Source: Chlamydomonas sphaeroides (Eukaryota > Chlorophyta > Chlorophyceae > Chlamydomonadales > Chlamydomonadaceae). Taken from it: DNA of 64,000 nt. The notes below the pieces were generated by a model. It saw only the letters and a program-made list of their open reading frames with translations, was not told the DNA's origin and made no database searches. The position numbers and the translations under genes are program-made. Below, one piece after another: positions 32,101 to 43,257 of the stretch. Position 1 is the stretch's first letter, and each line of letters starts with the position of its first letter. The stretch lies in NCBI GenBank assembly GCA_001662425.1, contig BDDC01000383.1:1-64000 (forward strand). The letters run 5' to 3'.

Positions 32101-35100
32101 CGCACCAAGCTCAGTGGACGGGTCGTACCTGGAGCTGCAGAGGGACACGGGTCAGACCTGGCAGCAGGTGCGGCGGCGAGCGAGGCTGCGGGCGCCCATG
32201 CGTGCGTGTATGCCGCACATTTATTGATTCATCAGTCCGCCACGGCGACTGCCGCCTAGCTTAGATAGGAGCCGCCCGCTGCACCGCGGCATGCGTGGCA
32301 CCCCTCGTTCCCCTCCTGGATGCGTGCCCAAGCAACAACCAACGCGCCCCGGTGCCCCGGCGCCGCCCATCCACGCCCAGCCATCCCCGCACGGAATGCC
32401 TGCCCGCCCGGGATGTCCAACAACCAACACCCCCGCTCGTCCGTGTGCCGACGCTGCATGCATACATGCCCACGCCCATCGAATCCGCCCCCTGAGCCCC
32501 GCAGTTCCAGGTCCGCAAGCACCAGGACAACAGCAACCTGTTCTTCATGTCGTGGCGCCACAACCCTGGGCTGTGCATCTACATATACACGGCCTCCACG
32601 GGCGTGAGGGCGCAGCTCTCCCCCCACAGCTGCACCACCACCGGCATCACGCAGATGGTAGGTGCGGCACCCACACCCACCACCCGTGCGTGCACGCATG
32701 CACGCATGCACGCGGAAGCGGAAGCGGAAGCGGAAGCGGAAGCGGAAGCGGAAGCGGAAGCGGAAGCGGAAGCGGAAGCGCACTGCACTGCACTGCACTG
32801 CACTGCACTGCGCTGCGCTGCGCGCTGGGCTGTGTTCATGTTCTGCCGCTGCAGGGCCGTGTGGGGGCGCGCGCGCCTCACACCACTCGGCACCCTACCT
32901 GCCTGCCGCCCCGTGCCGCCGTGTGACCCTTGCAGTACTTCTCCATGCTATCAAACGCGGCGGCCGGTGCGTAGGGGTTTGTCGCGCCGCCACCAGCCGC
33001 CGTTACAGGCCGCAGAGCAGCCAAGCGAGGGGTGCACGCCAGCCACAAGCAAGCTGGCGCAGGCCTATCTCGAGCAACGAACCCCTGCTAGCTGCTGGCC
33101 CTCGCCGCCTACTGGTACCTGCGCCCACCTCACCACCCTCGCCCTCATCCCCGCAGCCAACCCCTGCGCCGCCAACGCCACCCTCTGCGGCTCCTCTCCC
33201 AGCTCCTGCGCCCCGCTGCAGCCGGGGCTGGGCGCGACGTGCATGTGCGGCCCGAGGCCAGGTGAGGCGGGGGGAAAAGCAGGGGTAGGGGGTTCTGCAT
33301 GCTGGGTTTGTGCCGGGGTTGTGCCGCGTGATGTTGCTGGTATGTGCTGTTGCCGCAACGTATCTGGCATCACCAACGCCATTGGCCGGCCGTTCTCAGA
33401 TGTATAGAGCACCACCGACCTTGCGGTCCACCCTACCCTGCCTGCTGTGCTGGGGCTTCGTTTCCACCACCCCTGGCAGGCTTGGTGTTCCCAGCGGGTG
33501 CTACCTCGCCTTCGCAGTGCGTGGACCACAACGAATGTGAGCCATACCTGCCTGCCTGCCTGCCTGCATGCATGCATGCATGCATGCATGCATGCATGCA
33601 TGCATGCCTGCCTGCCGGGTGCATACGGCCTGCAGCAGGCCAGCTGCCTAGCTTGCGCCCGCTCGCTGGGCGGGCCGGCGGTGCGCCTGCCGCCGCACCC
33701 GCGTCATGGCCGGTCGTGGGTCCCCAGTAGTGGCAACCACTCGCCACCTGCCAGGCATAGCCGTGCGCATAGAAATAGAAATAGAAATAGAAATAGAAAT
33801 AGAAACAGAAATAGAAATAGAAATAGAGAAAGAGGTAGAAATAGAAATAGAAATAAAAATAGAAATAGAAATAGAAATAGGAATAGGAGTACAGCGAGCT
33901 TGGCTCGCCGTGATCTACGGAGGTAGGGCGATCAGGTGGGCCGAGGCCCCCTACGCGCCCTGTCCCCCGTGGCCGTGCGCACCTACTGTCTGCCTGTCTG
34001 GCTGCTGCCATGCTTGTGCATGCGTGCGCATCCCCGCAGGCTCCAGCACAAGCACCAACATCTGCCGCCAGGGCCTGGCCTCCTGCACCAACACCGCCGG
34101 GTCGTACGAGTGGTAGGCTTGCTTGCACCGCTGCTCCGGGTCGCTTGCAAGCCCCCGCGCCACCTTGGCCATGCATTTTGTCTTAATCTGCCACCGACGC
34201 GCACCCACACACCCTGCCTGCCCTCCTGCCTGCCTGCCCTGCCTGCCTGCTCGGTCTGTCTGACCGCAGCATCTGCTCCACCGCAGCCACCGCCAGCGGG
34301 GCTGACGCCACCAGGCGTAGCTGTGCTGCAGGTGGGCTGGCTGGGGTAGGCAACGAATTGGACTTTAGGCAGGGCCTGCTGGAAAACGCCTGTCGTGCGG
34401 TGTCCGGCGCTTTTGCTTGCTGTGCCGCTGCCTGCACACCCGCTCCGGCATTCTGCGGCCTGCGTGTGTCGCTCGCACCCCTAGCTACCTGACCAGCTCT
34501 GCTCGCTCTGCATGCATGCATGGAACCCGGGCCGCAGCCAACACGAGTGTGCTGTCAAGCGCGGCTGTGCCCTACGCCTCCAGCGCGGACATCGGAAAGT
34601 GAGTGTAGCGAGGACACATTGGCGGGATGTGGGCCTAGGCGTGCGTGCTGTAGCAACGCAACCAAATCATGCTGGTGTTCGGCGTGGGGTCTTCCCGCCC
34701 ATTCACGTCTGCTGCCCCCCTAAATGCAACGACACGTGTTCTACACGCGTCGTGACCAATTTTATTTCTATCCCATGCCTGCAATCGCCCTGCCTGTCCC
34801 GTCCCAAACCAATAATGTCGCAGTGCGCTCGGCGCGCTGACCGACGGCAACAACCTCACCACCTTCTCCACATTGCCCACTGGCGGCGACACGCAGCCGT
34901 GGGTGGCCCTAGACCTGGGCACGACCGCGGGTAAGAAGCCAGGCACAGCCGAGCCGGGCAGGGCACATGGCCGTACGCAGCCCCCAGCCAGTAGCCAGCT
35001 GATTCCTGCCCCTACCCCGCCCTGTGGTGCCGCCCGCCGCCGGCAGTCATCACATCCATCACCATCAGCAACAGGGTGGGTACCCAAGCGAGGTTACATA

Positions 35101-38100
35101 GAGGCCTCCTGGCGGCGCCCCCGCCCCGCCCAGCACCCACAGCCCCCACACACGTCTCTGTGGCTGCAGGTTGAGCCGTCTCTGCGCAGCGCCCTGGCCA
35201 ACGCCGAGCTGAGGGTGGGCAACACCAGCATCGCCACCCCCGCCGACACGGCCGCGCTGGCTTCCAACCCGGTGGTGTGGCGCCAGACGGCGGCCCAGAC
35301 CAACGTATCGGACATCGCCATCACACTGGGCGCCACGGCAGGCAGCACCACGACAGGTGCGCAGGAGGGCTAGCGGTCAGGCAGGGCGGCGCACGCAGCG
35401 AGCCACACGGGAGGGCAGAGGCGCGGCCCAAGTACGCTGCAGGTGGCATGGCAGTGGGCAGGTCGCAATGGAACGTCGATGCATGACCATCACGGCCCTC
35501 GCCCCTGCCCGCTCTGTCCGCAGGCGTCGCGGTGGGGCGCTGGGTGGTGCTCCAGAACCGCAACAGCAATGCAACCGCGCAGGTGGGTTGCTGGCTGGGG
35601 CGCACCGCCCAACATGGCCCAGCCGCACAGCGGGTACCGGCTTGTGGCGGTCCTCGCCCCTTTCAAATCAAATGACCCAGCTGCCCAAACGCCGCCTCCG
35701 TCCGTGTCCCCCGCCGGCCCATGGCCTTCCATCAGGCCGGCGGTCAGCCGCAGTTCATCCTCACGCTGCGAGACCTGACGGTCTGGGGCTGGGCCGTGCC
35801 AAGTGAGCTGATGGCCGCCTTACTTGGCCTGCGTGGGCCGGCCATGGACCGCCAGGCCTGATGATCGCTAGCTGTTCGGGCGCGGCGCGGCGAGCAATGC
35901 AAGCAACTGCGCCGCATCTGACGTTCCTTAACCCTTACCCGTACTACCGACTGCAATGCCGCGTTCGCCGCCATGCATGTATCCGCAGGCTCCACCAACC
36001 TGGCGCTGGCCCGGCCCGCCTACGCCTCGAGCACCAATGGCGCCAACGTTGCAACCAACGCCGTCGATGGCAGCGTGCCGACCAATGATGCGCTCTACTT
36101 CCTATCCGCGCCCTCGGGCGACCCGACGCCTTTCATCTCCATCGACCTCGGCGTGCCGTCCGTGGTGCGTGGGTGTTGTGTAACGATCTGGACATCCACT
36201 GCAGTGTGATATGTTTTACCTGGCAGTGATACAATAGTGGGACCGACCCATGGGCGGGCGGGCGGGGCCTACCTGCTGAGCGCTGCGGAAGCAGTGAGCG
36301 TATGGGCGGGTCCGGAGCCCTACCTACCTTCATCCGTTGTGGCCCAACCTCCGCCCTCCCCCGACCAGGTGACGGCCATCACGCTTCACGACAGACGGAC
36401 CTGCTGCCAGGTACATACCGGCCGGAGTAGCTAGGGTGGTTGGGATACGTGACAAGGGACGACGGTGCGCGGATGGGTGGAGTGGCGGGCTTCCATGCCC
36501 TCCATGCTGACGATGCCTTGCTCGCTTCCCTCCCACGACGCACCAGAACTCGCTGGCTAACGCAGAGCTGCGCCTGGGCGTGGAGGCCATTATGGCGTCG
36601 GGAGATGCGTCGCGGGTGTCGCTGAACGCCCTCATTTGGAAGCAGCCTCCCGGGTTCAACATTTCAAGGCCGGCCTCTGGCGTCTACTCCTTCACCATCG
36701 ACCTGTCTTCCCGGCCCGCCGCCGGCAGGTGGCTGACGCTACAGGTGCGGCTCGCGATGGGCGCCCGGGCCTGATGCTTGCGGATATGGGCTGAGGCGTG
36801 TGTTGAGCCGATGCGGCCCGCGGGGCGTGTGGATCGCGATGGGACGGTGTCCGTCGGCACCCAGGGCGGGCCCGACGGGCGTGTCTTATCAGTACTGTTC
36901 TCCTAGCTAGCGGCGCGTGCTAGTCGCTCGTGAGCAGCGGCACTGACCTGAGCCCTGTCGTCCTGCCTGATGATGACTCCATGTCCTGCTCGCTCGGCCC
37001 CGCCCGCCGCCCCAACACACGCGCCCTCAGAACATGAACGCAGGCTCACCTCCAATGTGAGTGCGTGTGGGCAGAGGCTGGGCCCCTGCAAACACGGCTG
37101 CTGCCCGGGCCAATCGATTTACGTACGCACGCCCCCGCAATGGCGATGGCAATGCAGGCAACTGCTGGAGATTGAGGTCCGGGGCCGCCGTGGCGGTGAG
37201 CAGGCGGTCGGTGTGGTGTCGTACCGTGCGCTCGAGTGCAGTCCTTCGTGTCGCCACCTGCCCCATGGCCCCAAGCGCAAGAGCGGGCTGGTATGCAGAC
37301 GAGACCTACCTACCTTGCCTTACGTACTGATGTGGCCATCCTTGCACCGCCCTATATGTCACGAGCAGAGAGCGACCCATGCCTTGCCGGGACGCACACT
37401 TGCGACCCGGCCACAAGTGAGTGACACGACATCTGTCATTCGGTTTGAACCCGACAGTCTCGCACTGCAGAAACGCAATCATAAGATGCCTCGCTGCCTG
37501 GTCGCCCCCAGGCATGTGCGCGGCCGTTCCGGGCGCGCCCCTCAACTTTACCTGCCAGTGGTGCGTTGTACGGGCCAAGCAGCGGCAGTTGTGCCGACAC
37601 GTACGGGCCGAGTGCTTGCTGCGGTGCGGCTGCCGGTCCAGCGGCTCGATCTTGCGCCGTCTTAAGCTACGCTGTTGCGCAATTCGTCCATCAATCTATT
37701 CCTTGCTGCCACGCACGCCCCTCTTGCTCTGCCTCACGTGCGCAGCAAGCCGGGCTACGTGCGCCGTGCCGTGGGTTCCACCATCTGCGATGGTGCGTTG
37801 GGCCTGTCGCGGCAGCAGCGGCATCGCGATCGTCACCGTTGGGTGTGTGTGCTTTGCTGGCTGGGGCGTCAGGAAGCGGGGGCAGCGATGACAGAGCAGG
37901 CTGTCAGCAGGCTATTCGCTCTACACCAACAGTAGCGCAATGGACGCAGCAGCTGCTCGCGATCGATGTGCGCTGACATACCTACCCCACGGCTTCTTAC
38001 AGATGTGGACGAGTGCGCGTCCGGAGGCAGCGCCAACTGTACAGCTGGACGAGTCTGGTAAGCCCGGATGGAGCGGCCTCGTGTGTGTGTGTGCCGATGA

Positions 38101-41100
38101 ATGTAGATGGAATGTTACTATGGCGCGGCGTCAGCGAGAATGAGGGTTGCTGCCAAACCTCAGCGCCCCACCTTGTTGCCGCAGCACCAACACGCCCGGC
38201 TCCTTCGAGTGCCGCTGCCCGGCCGGCTACACGCTCCTCGCCAACGGCACCTGTGTGGACACGGACGAGTGAGCGGGGCCGGCGGCCAGGACACCTGTAT
38301 GTTCGCTGGGGAGGCAGGGGCTCACTCGAAGCGGCTGCTCGTGTGCATAACCGCCCCCGCCCCCATGCCCTGCTGACCCAGGTGCGCCGACGGCGCCCAC
38401 CTGTGCGGCCTGGGCGGCAGCTGTGAGTGCACCGGCCGGGGCTGCACCCACTGCTGCGACGTAGCGGGCTTGCTGGGTCAGGGCCCTCTCGCTCTTGGTG
38501 CTGTGTGGTACGACATTGTACGGCCCTGGGCCTATGTGGCGCGCACTGCCCCCCGCTGCTGCAGGCAACAACACGGCGGGCAGCCACACCTGCTCCTCCT
38601 GCGGCCCAGGATACCAGGCGGACCCGGCCAACCCTGCCGCGTGTGTGGGTGAGTAGTGGAATTGTTGAGTGACGGTGCGACGTCGCACTGTGAGGCGGTG
38701 GGAACGGCGTGAAGGGCTGTACAAAGCAGGGCAGCTCGGCTGTTACGCTGCTGGCCCGCTCCCCGCCATGCCCCTGCCTCCCCTCGGCAGACATCGACGA
38801 GTGCGCCGCTGCTGCCCTCACATGCGACCCACTCCGCTCGGTCTGCGCCAACGCCGCCGGCACCGCGCACTGGTGGGCGACTAGGCTAGGGAGGATGATG
38901 GGCTCAGGACCACGCACGCAACCCCACAGGGCTGCCGCTTGCACACACCTACTATATGTTACCTAATTCTGAACACACAACCACGCCCGCCACACCCATC
39001 CCATCCCTGGCCCCGCCCCTTGCGCCGCCCCGTGTCTCTCCCACCCTGTGACCCTCAGCGCCTGCATCGACGGATACGTTGCCGACCCCAGCGACGCCAC
39101 CGGCCGCACCTGCCTGCCGGGTGAGCCCCACCGGCCGCGGCGTGGCTCGAAGCCTGAAGTGGGGCCGGGCGGCATGCGCCTACCTCTCACCAGCCTTGAC
39201 TGAGAAACCTGCATTTCTTGACGTCCGCGCCACCCCGCAGGCTCCAGCATCAACATCGCCTCTGGCCGCACCACAGCCTACTCGTCGAGCGATGAGCCGC
39301 CCAGCCGCGTGCCCGCTGCCGCCTTTGACGGCAACACAGCCTCGAATGGCAGCAACTACTTTGTGTCCGCGTTCTGGGACGTCAACTCCCCCTGGCTGAG
39401 CGTGCAGCTTGCATCGCCCAGTGTGAGCAGGCGGCGGCCGTGCGTGCGTGCGTGTGTTCGTAATAATCAACATGTGTGCACTGTGGCTGTCGGGCATGCA
39501 GCAGAGGGGACACGAATTGCGCCCACATGCTCAGGCCGCCCCCACTCGCGCGGCCCGCTGTATGTCCTGCGTCACTGGGCTCTGCTCCCGGCCCTAACGC
39601 CTTACCCCGCACCCGCCCGTGCTGTGCCGTACGTGGTGTACGCAGGTTGTCACGGGCTTTGTCGTATACAACAGGTGCGTGCTTGTGTGCGTGTCCGTCC
39701 GCGATGTCAGCCCGCTATCTATCTAGCAGCACGGCATTTATTTTGTTGATCCTGATGGCGCCTATCTCACTGCTCCTAAGTGCCCGCACTGCTGCGCTTC
39801 AGCCCCGACCAGGCCTCCAAACGTATCGCCCTCCCGCCGCTTCCATGGCACGCCCGCTTTCTTGTGTCGCGCGCGCAGGGCCGATTGCTGCTCCGAATGG
39901 CTGAGCCAGGCCGAGCTGCGAGTTGGCGACTCGCACGTGCGGTGCGTGCTGCGGGTCCTGGCGCGCATAGGAGCCACTTGTGGCGGTGTGTGTATGCGTG
40001 TTGCGAAATAGGAACATTTCGCATGTGTTTAGCGAAATAGGAACATTGAATAAAACGAATTGCAGGGTGTGGGGGGGAGGGTTATCACGCCGGCCCGCCT
40101 CCTGCACCCCCAACATTGATGGCCACACGACAGGCTGTATGGCGCGGTGCCTTCCCTCAACGCCCTGGCATGGAAGCAGCCGGCAGGGCTGGTGCTTCCC
40201 CCGTCCTACAGCATAACCCTGGGAGGAGTCACGCCGGGGGCCGCCAGCGAGCTCGTCCTGCGCGGCTCCTGGGTGACCCTGCAGAACTTCGGCGCGCGGC
40301 TGTGAGTGACGCCGAGCCCTCAGAAGTGTAGCCAAGCAAGCGAGGGAGGCACGGCCTGCCAGCCCTGTGCCCACTCCCCCTGCCTCGCCTGCCCGCCCTG
40401 CGCTGCGCCCGCCCTGCCCTGGCGCGTCAGGTCCGTGGTGGAGCTTCAGGTGCTGGGGTGGGCGCAGACAGGTGCGAGTGAGGGGGCCGCCCTGAGCGGT
40501 GGCCGATGCATGGGTGTTCCTGACACCGCTCGCATGCTGGCCGGCGGAGCCGCGTGCGTGCGTGCGGGTCGTGCGGGTAGTGCGCCAGCCGTACGTGACA
40601 CACGAACCGCAACCCGCGCCTGCACCCCGCGCTTGCTCCCACCTTGGCTGCAGCCTCTGTGAACCTCGCCCTGCGCCGGCCAGGTGAGGCCACCCTTGCG
40701 ATATGACAACGACAACAATGGGGGCCGTGACTGGGGGTTCTGCAGCGAACAATGAAATCGTGATCGATCCCATAGCCCAGGCAGGGTCGCACAAGCTCGT
40801 GTGCATATCGACCGGCACGTCTATCAACACATATCCGCCCCGCAAATCCATGCCTGGCCTCCCTCGCTGCAGTGTACGCCTCATCTTCCAACGAGTCCTT
40901 CTCGCCTCCCGTCAACGCGGTTGACGGCGCCACCGCCAGCGCCGACTCGGGGCTCTTTGTGTCGGGGGCCGGCGACCGGCAGCCGTGGCTGGCACTCGAC
41001 CTGGGGCTGCCCTCGGTGAGGGGCCAGGTCTGGGAGGCCGGCAAGGAGGGGACACACGGCGACGATTAAGGGACATCGCTTCATGCGCTCGCTTGCGAAA

Positions 41101-43257
41101 TGCCCCTGACCCCATGACCCCTCTGGCTGCCCGCTCGCCCTCAGCTGGTGACGGGGGTGACGCTGTGGCCGCGGTCCAACCAGCCGAGCCAGCTGGACGC
41201 TATGCAGGTGAGCGTGCATGAGGGAGAGCCGTGGGCGAGGGCATTCAGTGCCGCCACGCGACCGAAATAAGCTCACGTTTTGCGCTCACGCGTTAGGCTC
41301 ACGCGTTACGATGCCCGCCCCATATACCGTCCCTCAGAACTCCGAGCTGCGCGTGGGCAGCACGGCGGTGGTCATGCCGGGCGATGGGCCGCTGCTCAGC
41401 CGCAACGCCTTGGTCTGGCGCCAGCCCCCGGGGGTCAACATCGCCACCCCCAGCCTCGTCATCACGCTTGGCAGCAGCGCCGGCAGCGTGGCGACGGGGC
41501 CTGTGACCGGCCGCTACGTGACCCTGCAGAACCGCAGCCCCTCCGCCTCACTGCCCAACATGTACGTGAGGCAGCAGGGCACGGACAGGGAAGTGGCGCA
41601 TACCAAACTCGCTCATGTCCCTGCCACCGCCATTCTACTGTACCCCCGCGCAGCCTGCTCCTGGAGCTGCAGGTGTGGGGCTCCCGCACCGCCCGCCCCC
41701 AAGGTGCGACTCGCAATGAAGCAGCGAGCTCGCCCCCTGCACGGCAGCAGCTGGCTGCGCTGCGGTTTCCCTCGTCTGAGCCTTGCGGTGTCCCTCCATT
41801 GGCTATGCTTGACCCATGCGCCCGCCCCCCCCCCTGCACCACGTGTGACTGCGCCACGCGTGCGGCCCAATGCTTCATGCGGAGAGAGCAGGCAGCCCAT
41901 GGTGAGCTGCGGCTTATGTCGTGTGGGACTATTGGGGACTACTACGGGCGCCAACACGCATTTACAGAGTGCCTTCACCACCATGCCGACCCGCGCGTGC
42001 CAATATGCCCCTACGGTACGCGCTTAATCGCTCGCCCACTTCACCTCCCTCCCTCAGCTCGAGCAGCGCCTGCGGCACCGCCGCGGGCGCCACCTGTTCC
42101 GCCAACTCCGCGCCCGCCTCCTCCGCGCCCTACACCTGCTCCTGCGGATCGGGGGCGGTGGTGGTGTCGAGCCCGACGCGAGAGGCGACCTGCTTCACGG
42201 GAGGTGCGTGCGCGGTGCCCGGGTGCCGCAAGCAGAGGAGGGCCTTGCGCCTGTTGCTGGATGCTGCTGCTGTGGGTGCTTGAGCCTGTGGTCGCAGGTC
42301 ACACGAACCCGCCCACAATCATGCCGCTCTATCTGCCCCCTGCCTCCCCCGCAGGCAACACCACGACCAACGTGACGCTCGTGACCTCCGTGCCCACCAG
42401 CCCGCCCATGTGTGTGGACGGCGGCTCGGTGCCCGCCTCGGGCAGCGCTCTGCGGCAGGCGCTGTGCGGCCACCCTGCGGGCATCAACACCGCGCAGCGC
42501 TTCAGCCTGCTGGCAGCGGGTGAGGCAGGGTGTCGAGTGTTGGCGGCAGCAGGTCCTGCTGCGCTTGAGGACGGGCGCGAGTCAGCTTTCATCGCCTAGG
42601 TGCCCCCATGGCTGCATGGGCGTTAGCAGACCGGCTTCTGCCTAGAACTCACGAATGGCACGCCGTGGGTTCAAGACGAACTTGACCATTGCCCTGGCTG
42701 CCATCCCGGCTCCTTCCGGACGTCCGCTACAGTTCAGGCCAGCCTCCCCCCTGCGGGTCTGCGAAGGGCTGTGCCTGTTTACGCATCACCGACCGTGGCA
42801 TGCCCCTCCTCCGCTGATAACCGACGGCAGGCCTTGCCTGATACTGTAGCACTCTGTCTTGCGTGCGCATCCGCACGCCCTCCCCACGAACCCGCATAGG
42901 TCCTCGCGCCACGTGCCTCCCCCGCCGCCCCCCAACCCGGCAGGCGACAACCGCTACACGCTGCGAGCCCCCGCCATGGGCCTGTGTGTGGGCCTGACCC
43001 GGACCCCGGGCGCGCTGCTGTCGCTGGACGGCGCGGCGCTGACGCTGCAGGCGTGCGACGTCAACGACTGGTTCCAGTCCTGGACGCTGCGCCGCTCGAG
43101 CGCCCGCGACGGCGCCGTCAGCCTGGTGGCTTGGCAGGCCTTGCCCGAGCGCTGCGTCACGGTGGCGAGCAATGTCACGGACGCGGCCGTGACGCTGCGT
43201 GCGTGCGACTCCAGCAACTCGCTGCAGCGGTTCGCGCTGCAGCCGGTGGTTGTGTAG
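28357..43257 (+). CDS. Large secreted multidomain protein: EGF, F5/8C, P-domain-like and beta-trefoil modules
   Basis: Fifty exons assemble in consistent phase into about 1,552 residues (TAG at 43255-43257). The start at 28357 gives MRFENAPSLWSTWSSLYRVT followed by a hydrophobic CVVTLLAWV core, a plausible signal peptide, and exon 1 (28357-28462) joins in phase to the first EGF exon at 28678. Module order: EGF; short beta-trefoil-like; P-domain-like; trefoil-like; two EGF; F5/8C 1 and 2; four EGF of which three look calcium-binding (DVDEC, DTDEC, DIDEC); F5/8C 3 and 4; EGF; C-terminal R-type (ricin-B-like) lectin fold. No transmembrane segment was seen. Inferred role: cell-wall or extracellular-matrix adhesion and glycan binding. 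Module exons are listed in separate entries. The complete ortholog is unknown to me. Confidence 0.88.
28926..28977 (+). repeat. GGGGGGCACACG minisatellite in intron 2
   Basis: A 12-base unit of the form GGGGGGCACRYG is repeated four to five times just upstream of the exon 3 acceptor region. Confidence 0.8.
29756..29822 (+). repeat. GGGGCCAYG tandem repeat in intron 5
   Basis: Seven or so 9-base units (ATGGGGCCACGGGGCCAC pattern) follow directly on exon 5 of the EGF/lectin gene. Confidence 0.85.
31266..31368 (-). mobile_element. tRNA-like SINE, copy 1
   Basis: On the minus strand a body of about 80 bases with an A-box-like GGGCGCGAAGG and, some 43 bases later, a B-box GGGTCAAGCCC (one difference from GGTTCRANNCC) ends in a short TATTTC-repeat tail. 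It is flanked by imperfect 11-base direct repeats, 31255-31265 and 31369-31379 (TGAGGTTGCTG / TGAGGATGCTG), as expected for a target-site duplication. It lies in intron 8 of the EGF/lectin gene, antisense to it. The related copy is at 33770-33971. Confidence 0.75.
32713..32780 (+). repeat. (GAAGCG)n hexanucleotide repeat
   Basis: About eleven perfect GAAGCG units, followed at 32780-32826 by a CTGCA/CTGCG pentamer array. Intron 11 of the EGF/lectin gene. Confidence 0.95.
33562..33608 (+). repeat. (CATG)n tetranucleotide repeat
   Basis: About ten self-complementary CATG units flanked by TGCC repeats, in intron 14. A shorter CATG array occurs in intron 9 at about 31829-31848. Such arrays can form cruciforms. 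Confidence 0.95.
33770..33971 (-). mobile_element. tRNA-like SINE, copy 2, with long TATTTC tail
   Basis: Same body as copy 1 (about four fifths identical over some 85 bases, 33888-33971) with an expanded, slightly impure hexamer tail (GAAATA on the plus strand) at 33770-33886. Perfect 10-base direct repeats GCCGTGCGCA flank it at 33760-33769 and 33972-33981, a clear target-site duplication. Its B-box is more decayed than that of copy 1. Intron 14 of the EGF/lectin gene, antisense. Confidence 0.8.
34538..37195 (+). other. Module 4: F5/8C (discoidin-like) domains 1 and 2
   Basis: Exons 34538-34598, 34824-34930, 35047-35075, 35170-35356, 35524-35582, 35736-35802, then 35989-36164, 36369-36410, 36547-36744, 37031-37056 and 37158-37195. 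Both show the fucolectin/F5/8C pattern: ASS...A.DG, QPWVALDLG or FISIDLG, then I/V-T-x-I-T-x-x-x-R, SLxNAELRxG, and a final LQN plus LxVxG strand. The two domains share the same intron positions, so exons were duplicated together. Confidence 0.75.
37369..39120 (+). other. Module 5: four consecutive EGF repeats
   Basis: Exons 37369-37416, 37512-37560, 37746-37792, 38003-38057, 38185-38268, 38382-38422, 38565-38648, 38791-38872 and 39059-39120. Repeats begin SDPCLAGTHTC, DVDECASGGSANC, DTDECADGAHLC and DIDECAAAALTC. The last three carry the D-x-D/I-D-E-C start of calcium-binding EGF and ends such as CRCPAGY and CACIDGY. Confidence 0.85.
39241..41703 (+). other. Module 6: F5/8C domains 3 and 4
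   Basis: Exons 39241-39422, 39646-39674, 39879-39941, 40134-40301, 40431-40471, then 40654-40683, 40873-41015, 41145-41207, 41338-41561 and 41654-41703. Recognisable stretches: SSINIASGRTTAYSSSDEPP, SPWLSVQLASPS, SQAELRVGDSHV; and SVNLALRRPVYASSSNES, DRQPWLALDLGLPSLVTGVT, NSELRVGSTAVV. Same exon grammar as domains 1 and 2. Confidence 0.78.
41892..43257 (+). other. Module 7: last EGF and C-terminal R-type lectin domain
   Basis: Exons 41892-41901 (10 bases), 42058-42203, 42355-42519 and 42944-43257. The EGF is GSPCSSSACGTAAGATC to TCSCGSG. The end (DNRYTLRAPAMGLCVGLTR, QACDVNDWFQSWTL, ERCVTVASNVTDAAVTLRAC, DSSNSLQRFALQ) has the paired Cys and Q-x-W/F signature of beta-trefoil lectins. The 10-base micro-exon is required to keep the frame. 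Confidence 0.72.

Larger units (their letters stand above)
32034..34331 (+). other. Module 3: trefoil-like segment and two EGF repeats
   Basis: Exons 32034-32167, 32505-32657, 32936-32966, 33157-33261, 33480-33536, 34040-34112 and 34270-34331. The first three encode a single sequence (ending in YFSMLSNAA) with the look of half a beta-trefoil. Then NPCAANATLCGSSPSSC to CMCG, and CVDHNECSSTSTNICRQG to SYECIC form EGF repeats. Large intronic repeats separate these exons. Confidence 0.6.

Noticed and set aside
33770..33886. Regular GAAATA array as a CRISPR array
   Set aside because: Perfect short-unit microsatellite without spacers, in a eukaryotic intron and continuous with the SINE body.
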